Source: Paracyclopina nana (lineage: Eukaryota; Arthropoda; Copepoda; Cyclopoida; Cyclopettidae). Taken from it: DNA of 64,000 nucleotides. Position numbers and translations under genes: made by a program. A model generated the notes under the pieces. The model worked only from the letters and a program-made list of their open reading frames with translations. It made no database searches and was not told where the DNA came from. This document shows positions 11,577 through 22,858 of this stretch, in pieces. Numbering within the stretch: position 1 is the first letter of the stretch; every line of letters begins with the position of its first letter. Where the stretch lies: contig JAGUCH010000001.1 of assembly GCA_019096065.1 (NCBI GenBank), positions 4,340,001 to 4,404,000 on the forward strand. The letters run 5' to 3'.

Positions 11577-13430
11577 ATGACAGCCACAAATTATGGCACA
11601 ACTGGAGTAAGAAAAAATTCCAGTGGAGAAATTGTAAGAGTGAGCAGAGCCACCATAGTCATTTTAGTCTACACCTCATTAGTCTTGGATAATGTCCTGC
11701 TGACGGTAGTAGGTGAGAAACTCTAATTTCATCTCATATGTGTGGCAAAAAAGCTGAATCGTTTCAGTACCTATCATCCCCGTCTTTTTGTACCAAAACG
11801 AGCACAAAAATGCCTCTTCTGCCCCCTTTTCAACTTTGCTCGTGGAGAGCAAGAACCAGAGCTTGGAATGGCTGAAAACTGTGGGCATGGAAAAAGTCAG
11901 GAATGGAGAATTGCAGGCTAAAAAGTTGCCAGGGATTGTCAAAGAGATCTTTGAATTGCCCTTCTTGGGATTGGAGAAGGCAGTGGAGACAGATCATAAT
12001 ACTAAACTGATTCACGAAAATGCTCGAGTTGGGGCCTTGTTCTCTTCAAAGGCTTTTGTGCAGCTTGTAGTAAACCCCTTCATTGGCAAAGCAACAGTTA
12101 AATTCGGCTACGAAATTCCCTTTTTGGTTGGGACTGGTTTTTTGCTACTCTCCAGCCTCAGTAAGAAATATTTATTAAAAAATCAAGTCATCTTCACATC
12201 CAATGTGTGCAGTTTTTGCCGTGGTGTCCTCTTTTGCTTGGCTGCTAATAGCTAGAAGTTTGCAAGGCGTGGCCTCTGCCAGTGTAGCAGTGGCTGGCAT
12301 GGGAATGATTGCAAACTTATACGAAGAGGAAGAAGAACGTTCAAGAGTAATGGGCCTGGTTTTGGGTGGCATTGCGATGGGAGTTCTCATTGGTTACCCT
12401 TTGGGAGGATTTCTATTTGACTTTGTTGGAGAGTCGAGCCCATTCATTTTGGTTGCTCTTGCAACAGGATCAGCTTGGAGTAAGGTTATTTATTGCTTCT
12501 CGGGCCTTTGCTCACTTTACCTACATTTTATAGGCCTGCAACTGAAGTACATTTTACCCTCTCAAGCATGGAGGAAAAATGAGCTTGGCAATGAAGATCC
12601 CACCGATCAGGATACCAAACCAGCCAGCTTCAAGAAGCTTTTTTCCGACCCCCATATTTTGATTGTCACCGGTGCTGTTTGGGTATCCACCACTGCCATG
12701 GCATTGCTTGAGCCCTGTTTACCCATTTGGTTGATGGACACTATAAAGCCCGAGGTATGAGTACAGGGGAACAGCTACACATCGTCCTTACCTTTAATGT
12801 TTTTTCTCACAGAAATGGCAGCTTGGGACTGTTTTTCTACCCGACAGTTTGGGCTATCTGATTGGCACAAACTTTTTTGCAGTTCCTTCATTGAAATTGG
12901 GCAGACATCGAGTTGCCACGGGCGCTTTGATGTTGGTTGGAATCAGCTCCTTTTGCGTAGGCTCTTCAAAATGTCTACTTTTCTTTTTCTATTCACTATA
13001 TGCGCAATTTATATTAGATACCCTTGGCTACTTCGATGTGGGATTTGGTTCTTCCTCATTTTGTCCTTGGTCTGGGCATCGGAATTGTTGACTCTTCGCT
13101 GATGCCGCTATTAGCCACATTAGTAGATGAGGAGGGCCATGGCTCAGCTTACGGGTCAGTTTACGCAATTGCCCAAACAGCTGTCAGTCTCGCTTATGGT
13201 CTGGGGCCACTTTTGGGCGGAAAGTTCACTGAAACTTATGGATTTGCTGCAGTCCTTAGGGCTGTTGGGGCTGTGAATCTCCTTTATGCCCCTATTGTGT
13301 ATTCATTGAGGAAAATTACACCTAAAAGCAACCATGTAAGCTGCATGACATTCCTGCCAAAGCTTTTAATTATGACAAGTTTCAATCTTAGTATGAATTG
13401 AAAACTATGGAAGATGACGTGCAAGATTGA
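11577..13430 (+). CDS. Vesicular amine/acetylcholine transporter family protein (SLC18), 7 exons
   Basis: Exons 11577-11712, 11768-12160, 12213-12479, 12534-12754, 12813-12956, 13018-13335 and 13392-13430 give 505 aa. Family role: an H+-coupled antiporter that loads monoamines or acetylcholine into secretory vesicles. Seen: TM1 with the family Asp (LVLDNVLLTVVVPIIP), a luminal loop, and ENARVGALFSSKAFVQLVVN. The MFS stretch SLQGVASASVAVAGMGM, KWQLGTVFLPDSLGYLIGTN and the TM10 Asp in GIGIVDSSLMP are also present. The membrane segment written IAD... in VMAT and VAChT reads YAIAQTAVSLAYGLGP here, so the usual acidic residue is Gln. The luminal loop and C-terminal tail are short. The start at 11577 is the first ATG upstream of TM1. 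Whether it is VMAT, VAChT or a third SLC18 branch cannot be decided by eye; its YGLGP and NLLYAP stretches lean toward VAChT. Confidence 0.9.
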
Positions 13431-14540
13431 AATCTCAGCCAAGCCTGCATTTTTCAAAATTTCCCTGTATGTCCTTTCTCAACTATCGCGTTCTTAACGC
13501 AAGAATTCACTTTTGCTGTATCCAAACCTCGAACTGTATCGGTGCAATCACCCAGTTCAAAAAATGGCAAAATGCATTTGCAAGGGCCGTTTCTTCTCAC
13601 TTGAATTATTTTCTTCCGAGAATTTGCATTGATGGCTGTAATTTGCGTTTCTCATTTGTCGGCTACTTCAACATTCCATACCTCTTTTCAAGACAAAAAA
13701 TTGTGGGCAGGTTGTGGGTTTATGATATTGCCTTAAGGCTTCAGGGCCGCACGGCATAATTACAATAAGCCAAGGTAAACGCGCACCTCTTATCATTTGC
13801 CCCTAAACAATAATTTTTCTGTGGTCCAAATTGTGTGCATCATTTTCTCGAATCGTTAAAGTTTTCACCTCCTACCCTGTAGTTAGCGCCTCGACAACAA
13901 TAAACTTGAAAGTTTTGAGCTAGACAGAGCATAAATCTACTTCTCTTTTTCGCATAGCTTGGCAGCGCAAGTTACTGCTTTGAGCTTTGTCACAATTTCC
14001 TTTAAAGACCGGCGAAAATTCCCTAAACAAGAAAGCTGCGTTGCTTCAGTCACACAAAATACAACACTTTGAAGGAAATGCCATATTATGCTCACAGTTA
14101 GATAAGCTTTCATTGTTCTACTTTTTTGGTGCTTCTACGAGAAAAGCCTGTACAGCCAAATGATATCATTCATATTAATCCCAGTTGTAACGCCTCTGAT
14201 ATCCTTTGTAATTACGAACATGCGCATGAATCTAATAATATTATTTTATATAGCTGCAAGCCAGTTTGAGTGAATCAGACAAAGAAACCTGTGGAAAATT
14301 TTTCTCGTGTTACTGCTAGAATCATTTACTGTATCGTGGTCACCACAAATGTTGAGAGTGTCATAAGATCACCCGGAAAGCCGAGCAAACTTGAGCAGCC
14401 GCGTCTGGAAATGGAAAAGATTTACAGTGAAGCATGTGCTTGTTGCAGTAGAAGTGGATGTCGCGCACGCAAGAAATCTCAAGCTCACGGGTCAGTTGTT
14501 CGTTGCTCTTGAGGAATCGCTCAAGTTTGAGCCCTTCAAC
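13431..14540. other. Intergenic region before the bestrophin pair
   Basis: No supported coding exon. It holds the 3' end of the SLC18-like gene and the upstream region of the first bestrophin, possibly with a non-coding 5' exon. Open frames at 13427-13759 and 14270-14512 show no recognisable family. Confidence 0.45.
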
Positions 14541-16871
14541 ATGACAGTCACCTATAATAACAAAGTTTTCACAAGTGATGGCTTCGCAGTGCTTTTTAAA
14601 CTGCTTCTGCGATGGAGAGGCTCTATCTACAAGCTGGTTTGGAAGGACCTGCTCCTATATGTGACACTATACACAAGCTTAAGTGTTTTATACCGGCTCA
14701 TTCTCAATGAAGATCGTAAGCAAAAAATACTAATTGCTCTCATACAATGCTACATTATTTTCCCTCTTCTACTTGATTGTTATGTCTATGTGCTGACATC
14801 TATAACTAATTGCATTCATAAAAGCATTCTGTTTTCCCATTTCGTGTGGAAAAATACGAGCGCGCATTCTTCCCCCTCAGCTTTCTTTGAGCAATGAATT
14901 GTTGAACTTTTGTCAAATATCATGCACTAAATTGAAGACATTTCAATTCTCCCAGAACGGCAAGTCTTTGAAGACTTTTCCTTATTCTGCGGCCGCTATG
15001 GAGATCTTATTCCCATCACTTTTGTCTTGGGTTTCTATGTGTCCCTTGTGGTCACAAGATGGTGGACTCAATTTGAAACCATACCGTGGCCTGATTCTTC
15101 GGCTGTGTGGCTTTCAACCATTATGGCGGACAATGACTACAGGGGACGGCTCATGAGAAGGTCCATCATTAGATACATCAACCTAAGCCTGATACTTACT
15201 CTCAGATTGATCTCACTACCTGTGAAAAAACGATTCCCAACCTTGCAACATTTAGTTGATGCTGGTTTTCTTATGGAGACAGAAAAACAAGTAAGAGCTC
15301 AGCATAAAATTAGTCAAGTGTGTAATTAAGATAATGCATGAGTACTTTTCTTCATTTTTTTGCAACAACTTTCTTGACATGAAGACAAGTGCAAATATGT
15401 GGCAACAGCTTTAAATAACAGAATAATGGGTATTTAACACTCCGCATTAACTGGGTGCTGCTTTCAGCACTGTTTTAAGTGAACAACTCTTTTCATGTCT
15501 CTTGTAATTGCCTAAGGGCTTGAGTCAGTGAAAAACTACTTTTTTCCAGATATTACTGAGAATCGAAGAGAAAAAAGTTCCCAACTTTTGGATGCCTCTT
15601 GTGTGGGCAGGAGGGATTGTTCAAACTGCCCGGAAAGAAGAGAGAATTTCCAATGATTTTATGCTCAAAACATTGGTGGACCGAATTGATGCCTTTCGTA
15701 GCAGCTGTGGATCATTACTAAATTACGATTGGGTCAATGTGCCATTAGTGTATACCCAAGTTGTGACTTTGGCCACTTACGCCTGGGTGCTAGCAACTCT
15801 AATGGGACGGCAGTTTTTGGATCCAGCAAAGAAATTTCCAGGACACGAGTGTGACATTTATGTGCCAGTTTTTACGCTACTACAATTATTCTTTTACTTG
15901 GGTTGGTTGAAGGTGGCTGAAGCTTTGATTAATCCCTATGGAGAAGACGATGATGACTTTGAATGCAATTGGCTGATTGACAGAAACATTAAAGTTTCCT
16001 TCCTGATTGTGGATGAAATGCACAATGTAACTCGAAAATCTAAAATTAGTATCCACTTGCAAATCCTTCATACCTTTTGGTATTTAAGGCCCATCCAGAA
16101 CTGGTCAAGGACCAATTTTGGGAAGATCTCTATCCTGAGCTACCATACACTGCTGCTACTGAAAGTATGCAGAACGTTGATGACACCTTTTCAATGGGAA
16201 CAACTGCCAACATAGAGGTAAAAATAAGGCCATATTGTACTCGTTTGATCTATTTAGCGCTTTGCTGTCATTGCTTTTCTATGTCGAATTTACAAGAACT
16301 TTCACCCATCTAGCTTAATCAGGAAATTGTAAGGAGCTCTTAGGTAACTTTTTCATTTGCTGTTTTCTTTGCAAAGAAAATCTTTGTTCATCAGTTCTTC
16401 GTACTTATGCATCAATGTTCCTTAATTTTACACTTCATATAGACGCACTATGGTAGCTTGTACTTCTCTCTGAAAATCTTTTTGCTCAACTTCAAGTAAG
16501 AAGAATAGCAATGTCCGGATTCATTTCAGATTCCGGAAGAGTTCCACGATTTTGTAAGCCTGATTTCGGTTGGAGATGAGAAAAGAAACAGCCTGAGCAT
16601 AAATACCATACCGAACCGGAACAACTTGCGAAGAGGAACTCTTTTCGAAGATGTGAAAATGATTCGCCGGGGTTCTATTATACAAGAGGAGGAGGAAGAT
16701 GATGATGTCACCACTCAGCTTGTGAAGTCAAATTATGGGTCGCAAAGGTCTGGACTTAATGATCTCGGACTAGAATCAGGATTGACTGTTGTGATTCCTG
16801 TTAAAGAAAAGCGAACATTTTCCATATCGAGTGGGAAGTCAAACAAGTCTACTAAATCCAAGGATCATTAA
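14541..16871 (+). CDS. BEST: Bestrophin calcium-activated anion channel, copy A, 5 exons
   Basis: Exons 14541-14715, 14956-15290, 15550-16026, 16089-16217 and 16530-16871 give 485 aa. Family role: a homopentameric Ca2+-gated chloride channel in plasma or organelle membranes. Seen: MTVTYNNKVFTS at the start, LLLRWRGSIYKLVWKDLLLY (TM1), and the neck helix IPITFVLGFYVSLVVTRWW. PWPD, VKKRFPTLQHLVDAGF and NVPLVYTQVVTLA also appear, with the Ca2+-clasp acidic cluster GEDDDDFECNWLIDRN. A Ser/Lys-rich cytoplasmic tail of about 110 residues follows the conserved region and differs from copy B. All intron phases match the downstream paralog, and the first three exons are the same length (175, 335 and 477 nt). 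The start is the conserved bestrophin Met. The copies are separated by 208 bp. Confidence 0.96.
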
Positions 16872-17079
16872 AAAATTGCCTTCTTCTCAATTATTGTTAT
16901 TTAATAATTATCCTTTTGTACAACAATTTCTGTAATATTTGACTGAGGGCTCTCTACATTTAATGATGTCATGGTTAATGCATAAAGGACCATTGCTCTT
17001 GATTTCGTCCAGTTGCCATCGACCCTTGTGGGAAGCAGATTAATAAATTCGTGCCTGCTAAGAAATCGACCAATTGAAA

Positions 17080-18746
17080 ATGACTGTTTCATATAACAGC
17101 AATGTGTTTACAAGCACCAGTTTTGCTGTTCTGTTTCGCCTTCTTATTCGTTGGAAGGGGTCAATCTACAAATTAGTATGGAAAGATTTGATTCTTTACA
17201 TTGCCCTTTACTGTGGTTTAAGCCTGCTCTATAGGTTTATCCTAGATGACTTGCGTAAGTATTTTTATAAGTGGATGCTAGAGCACGCGTGCACAAGCTC
17301 TTGTATTTTTAGAGAGACAAACATTTGAGGATTTCTCAATGTTTTGTGAACGTTTTGGAGATCTCATCCCAGTTACTTTTGTGCTGGGCTTTTACGTTTC
17401 CCTTGTGGTTACTCGATGGTGGACTCAATTCGAAACCATTCCATGGCCTGATTCATTGGCTATCTGGCTTTCAGCAATCATGACTGACAATGATTACCAT
17501 GGACGTCTCATGAGGAGGTCAATCATGCGGTACATTAATCTAAGCCTTATATTAACTTTTCGCCAAATATCGCTGCCGGTCAAGAAAAGGTTTCCAACAA
17601 TGCAGCACTTAGTTGAAGCAGGATTTCTCATGGAAACAGAAAAGCAAGTAAGTTTTATTAAAACTTGAGTAGCGCAACCACATTGTACTGAAAAGTAGTA
17701 AATAATAAATAAACCATCATTTTAATGCTTCATCTTTTACAACTAGCTGGTTTAAACATCTATTATTCGGTGGCCTTTAATATTTCAGATTCTGGAAAGA
17801 GTTGAAAATAAAAAAGTTCCATACTTTTGGTTGCCTCTTGCTTGGGCCGGAGGAATTGTTCAAACTGCACGAAAAGAAGGGAGAATTTGCAATGATTTTA
17901 TGTTGGAAACTCTTGTCAACCGTATTGATGCCTACCGAGCAAGTTGTGGAGCATTACTTAACTATGACTGGGTCAATGTCCCGCTCGTGTACACTCAAGT
18001 TGTGACGCTAGCAACCTACATATGGGTACTTTCAACTGTTATGGGACGCCAATTTTTAGATCCTGCCAAAAAATTGCCTGGCCATGAAGTTGACATGATT
18101 TTCCCTTTGTTTACTCTGCTCCAGCTATTCTTTTACATGGGCTGGCTGAAGGTAGCCGAATCTTTGATGAATCCTTTTGGAGAAGATGATGATGACTTTG
18201 AGACCAATTGGATGATAGACAGGAATATCAAGATTTCATTCATTATAGTGGATGAAATGCACAACGTACTACACGCTTTCATTAACAATTTTTGAAACCA
18301 GAGCTTGGTCATTTCCTTTTTTACATTAGGCACATCCTGAGCTGGTGAAAGATAAGTTTTGGGAGGACCTTTTTCCTGAGCTGCCTTATTACGCTGTAAC
18401 AGAGAATGTAGAAGCTGAAACTTATATGGGTGGAACAGCAAGTATTTCGGTATTTTAAGTTGTATTCAAGCCTTCAAAATTGAATTTATTGTCAGATGCT
18501 CGGGATGCAAGGGGAAAGGGATAACTTTGATCTACTTTACAGGGAGCTCAGGAATTAAACGACTTTGTCAGCCTAGATGTTGGTGACAAGGCTAAAAACA
18601 ATCCAAGGCTCAGCAGTAACGGAAGCCTCAATTGTGGACAGAAGCGAGGCGCTTTAATAGAGGATGTCAAGATGATAAGGCACGGCAACGTCATTTTAAC
18701 TGAAGTTGTCAGCGAAGAGGACCGAGCAAACACGACGCAATTTTGA
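17080..18746 (+). CDS. BEST: Bestrophin calcium-activated anion channel, copy B, 5 exons
   Basis: Exons 17080-17254, 17313-17647, 17789-18265, 18330-18449 and 18543-18746 give 436 aa. All bestrophin landmarks are kept: TM1 RWKGSIYKLVWKDLILYIAL, neck IPVTFVLGFYVSLVVTRWW, NVPLVYTQVVTLA, and Ca2+ clasp GEDDDDFETNWMIDRN. The last two exons are shorter than in copy A, giving a shorter and diverged tail. Its ATG lies just 208 bp after the copy A stop, so the two may share a promoter or be transcribed together. The copies are clearly products of a tandem duplication but have diverged at many synonymous and some replacement sites, so it is not very recent. Confidence 0.96.
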
Positions 18747-19024
18747 TGATCCATCTGAAAATTGCCAGTTGAATAATCAAGCTTAACCTTGTAGTTGTAC
18801 TTATGACAAAGGGAAAAAAATATTTAGCAGACCACTTTCTTTTTTTAGGAGCTAATCTTGTTACACGAGCCATTATTTTTTAGCAGTTTTTACGGCCCAT
18901 TACACAAACTTCTTTATCATGCGAAAGCTCTCCACTTAGGTATTTTTTCGGCATTTTGACGCCTCCTTGATCACGTTCTCATTCACATTTATTACCGGGG
19001 CAATTATACACATATAATAATTGA

Positions 19025-19818
19025 TTAGTATCGATGCTGGGCATAATATCTGTAGACCCTATCCATTCCGTTGCAAGTGGTTAGCATCGGTGTTGTAGCT
19101 CTTGAAAATCGCGTGTTCGAGTGGTAATGCGTGTAAGTCCACAAGTTGCCTCCAGACCTGGAGCTAACATAACCCACAGGAGAATTGCGTAGCCAAGTGG
19201 GCGGTGGCAGCTCACGCTCTGGTGACTTGAATCGCTGGTGCTCGATTTCCTCACTTACGCATCGCAACTCGTGGGATATTTCTCGATACCCAGGAACCTT
19301 GAAAATTAATTTAAAGGGATCAATTAGAGAGAGTACGAGTACTTTCCAGATTTTCCACACAGTTTTGAAACAGCTGTCATTGGCAGCCAATTGATTTCAT
19401 CAAATAGCCACAATTTTAGCACTGTAGAGTAGAGACGAAAAAATGGCCTTTCATCCAATTTCTTACTAATTAATTATTTGTTAAATAAGAGCGGACGCAA
19501 TTGTTCTCGTTACAGTCTCTTTAGTTTTGCCTATTTAGACTTGGTAATGAATTGAATATCTTGAAATCCCTTGCTTACAAAATGAATCCCACATAAATAG
19601 CAAGCTTTTGGACGTTTCGAAAAATTATTGTTTCTCTGGACAGGAAATGGGATAATGTTTCTCGCATCATTGAAGGGGCTTTTTCCTACCTTCGCTTCCA
19701 TGTTCCTTCTCAATCTGTAACGCTCCCCGGGCTGAAGCTGAGTTGAAGGCGTGTATGTCCTCAAGTACTTCATGGCGAGGTAACTCGGAGTACCAGGATA
19801 AAAGCTATATGCCGACAT
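19025..19818 (-). CDS. Unrecognised small Tyr/Arg-rich protein, 2 exons
   Basis: Exon 1 (19690-19818) and exon 2 (19025-19297) join in phase at consensus GT/AG sites to a 133-aa protein. The start is the second ATG of the open frame, chosen for its strong context (ACCATGT). The protein starts MSAYSFYPGTPSYLAMKYLR and is rich in Tyr, Arg, Pro and Thr. Exon 2 begins VPGYREISHELRCVSEEIEH. No signal peptide, membrane segment or known domain is visible. The composition recalls small structural proteins of muscle or axonemes, but that is only an impression. Support for a real gene is the clean splicing, phase agreement and ordered composition in an otherwise AT-rich stretch. Confidence 0.6.
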
Positions 19819-22800
19819 GGTACTTTTTGCTAGAAAATAATGCATTTAGTTTGGTTGTTATGTCCTGATAAAAGGGCTCTTTCGGAAGTTTGCTAGTTAA
19901 ATGGAACCCTTTTTCCGTCCGCGGCCCATGTAGGCCACTTTAGTAAAAAAAATAAATAATAAAACAGTTTATTCCAATCCTGACAAGTGACAGGTTTCCA
20001 GTTTCGAATGTGGGCTTTCAATGCGCTATGAATGGTGCATAGCAGGTAAGATTGATTGCCAAAAGAAAAGTTGCAAAGAGGCGAAAGTCAATAAATTTCG
20101 ATGGCTGCATTCATTTTTGAGGATATTACACATTTTCCATCAAAAAAGATACTATATGACAAGAAAACAGAATGAAGGTACTAACTATTAGTAATCAGAA
20201 AATGAGACGGCTATTTAAAGCTGCCATAGGAATCTATTATACAGCAGAAAAGTGAAAGCAACTATTTTCAGGCTCGTTAGAGCAACAAATAACAGACGGA
20301 CTATTTCTTACCAAAATAGCTTGAACTGATGATAATTTTTTGTTGTCACCCTTAATCTCTTCAAAGAAGCTCAAGACTTTTTTATCATAAATATTTCATT
20401 TAACCTTGCTATCGCAATGAGTTTTGAGTAAAAGTGAGGGCAAAAATGAAGAGCGCTTCCTGCTAATTACTGCTTGTTGCGATGAAACAAAGGGATATAG
20501 CGGCCGATATAACTTCTACTCTGAGTATATGGCCAAGGCCAAAGAATTTGACGAAAAAAATGCTTTTTTTTTCTTGGCCTTAGTGACTTGTAAAGATTCC
20601 CCAGAATGTGGCTTGGAGCGCTAAAAACTATCGATTACATCTTTTCGGATCACCTTTCAGGGTTGAGTCGACTTTGTATGCTTGACAAATTCAACCAGGC
20701 AGCAATTCAAATGTAATGGAAAGTTTGCTTTTTTGAGCGGATCTTGCTAGAACAGTTGACGCTTCCGGAGCAGTGCTTATAGTAATTTGATTTCTGCTTT
20801 TTTCCTCTCGCTTTCTTTTAAACAACTTTCAAATACTCGAGTAGATGCAAATACACCTTGACGCGATGACACCTTAAAGGTGGCTTTTTGCAATCTCACA
20901 TCGACTGACTGCAATCGGGTGCATTTTAATGCAAGGATGACCTCGATATCTGGCAAAGTTGCCTGAGAATGCTCATTCTACACCTCAGCTGCCGCAAAAT
21001 TAATGGGTGGGCCTGAAGCATTTAATGATCCATCAGTTTAAACCCAACAAAAAAGTTTTTGGGCAATTTTTCTCACGGAAAGAAAGCGTAATTACTGACT
21101 TCAAGGAAATTAAACACGAGACAGTCGCCGCTCTTTCAACTGAAGCAATTGGAATGCGGGGAAAGCCTCCTTTGAAAATCTGCTCAACGAAGTTGAATTG
21201 GAACTCTATATTGTTTGATTTACCCCACGGGGAATGGAAGCAAGTAGCCTTTGGCCTTGACGCGATTTGATGAATAACCAAGAGAGCATAAAGATCAAAG
21301 TATTAAGAGAATAAGAGGAACACGTGAAGTCGAGTAGGGCTCATTGTAAACACTTTTTATGCCCTGTTCATCTTCCACGACTAATTTCAGTTGTAACTTT
21401 AGCAGTCTTACAAAAAATTGTGGCTATTCTAAAGTGACAAAAATTGTCTTAAGTCATGCTAAGACCACTGGGTATGGCCAGTCGTTAGCGTACGAATCAG
21501 GCAAGCGAGTTGGTCAAGTTAAGCGCTTGCTAGCTAGGTTTGATTAAATCAATTTTGATTTGTCTACTTTCAAGTGCTAATACACCAAACTTACGTTGGT
21601 TTAGCCAGTCCTAATCTATAGATGAGTCTTGCAGCAAGTAAAGCCGGCCTGGTAGGGCCAAAAAACATTCTGCTAAGCCTATCATTTAGCGGGATTCTTT
21701 CCAAAGTTGCATTAGCTTAGTCAATCCTAGAGGCATCGCATAACGCATATACAATACCCTTCCGTAAAAGCTACGACAGGTAATATAAATTCATGGAGCA
21801 ACGGCAACTTTTTTCGTAAGGCAAGGCAAGAAAGTTACGAAAAAGTAGAGTAGATGAACAGGGCATTAATCAGTTAAATGGCCAGATTCATGAAATCTCA
21901 AATTCATACATCTAGATTTGGCTTGCTTGTACGTAATGAAGTCTGAGATTAAGATTTGCATGACGAGTCGAGGTCACAGCTAAAAAGATAATCTTACCTG
22001 AATTTGCCACAAAATATGCTCGAGTTACCCAATTTTGAGTGCTGGTTCGCTTTTCGTTCGTATGAAGTCAAAAATGAGTTATACTTTAGATAGAAAGTCA
22101 CTGAAATCGTCCCATGGGAGCAGAGAACTTTCTTCTTTCCCGAGACAGATGTGACTAAAATTATTTTCAATGTCGGGGCCAAAAAGGGGGCATTGCATTA
22201 TGCGCCTATTTTTTCCCGCTTTTGCAGCCAGCTGTCAGGTCAGTGTTTTTTCGATGTTTTTTGTGTGTGGCCTAGTTATCGAGTGGTATGCATGTATTTT
22301 TTGTTTAACCATGCACACTATTTTCTGAGTGAGAATGTTTTGACTACATTCTAAAATAATGATGACAGGCATTTCTTGCGAGATGGAGATTATGAGCGGC
22401 CACACAGTGCGTTATCTGACTTATCTCTTGCTTCAAGTTCAGCGAGAGAAAAAGTATGCAACTGCCTTAATTAAAAGGAGTCTGAAAGAAAAATGCCACC
22501 TGAAAAAAGAAGTGTCACACCTGAAAAGCAAGGCTTTCTTTTAAAATATGCGCCTGCAAAAATTTCGGTAAAAGCCAAGATTATTTGGCGTTACGCTCAC
22601 TAGACCAAAAACGTTTTCTCCCGGGCAAAAGCACGGATTTAGTAGCGTTAAAATATCACATTCGTTAATGAATTGAGGGAAAGCTAAAAAGGACATTGAG
22701 AAAAAAGAATGGCTTTAAATTACCTATATGTAGGGACTATCAGTTTTGACTCCTACTGACGTTTGAGCAATTACAGAGCTAAAAATACTCACATTTTTAT

Positions 22801-22858
22801 GGGCGAGCTTCTAGGGAACAGAAGCATATAACTGCTTTCACCAGTCGCACATTTATTT
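19819..22858. other. Intergenic region with a MITE
   Basis: About 3 kb without a supported exon between the small gene and the listerin stop codon. The recognised structure is the TTA-flanked inverted-repeat element at 21360-21865. Scattered short open frames lack homology and splice continuity. Confidence 0.5.
21360..21865. mobile_element. MITE with TTA target duplication (PIF/Harbinger-like)
   Basis: The left end reads TGCCCTGTTCATCT and the right end is its inverse, AGATGAACAGGGCA. TTA flanks both sides (21357-21359 and 21866-21868). The 506-bp interior has no coding capacity. A 3-bp TTA duplication is typical of PIF/Harbinger non-autonomous elements; the superfamily is inferred from that alone. 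Confidence 0.65.

Noticed and set aside
13427-13759. 110-codon open frame just after the SLC18-like gene
   Set aside because: It overlaps the end of the last exon, has no motifs, and a normal stop at 13430 already ends the transporter.
21007-21281. Overlapping 82-87 codon open frames on both strands
   Set aside because: Mutual shadows with no family or splice sites; no conserved motif.
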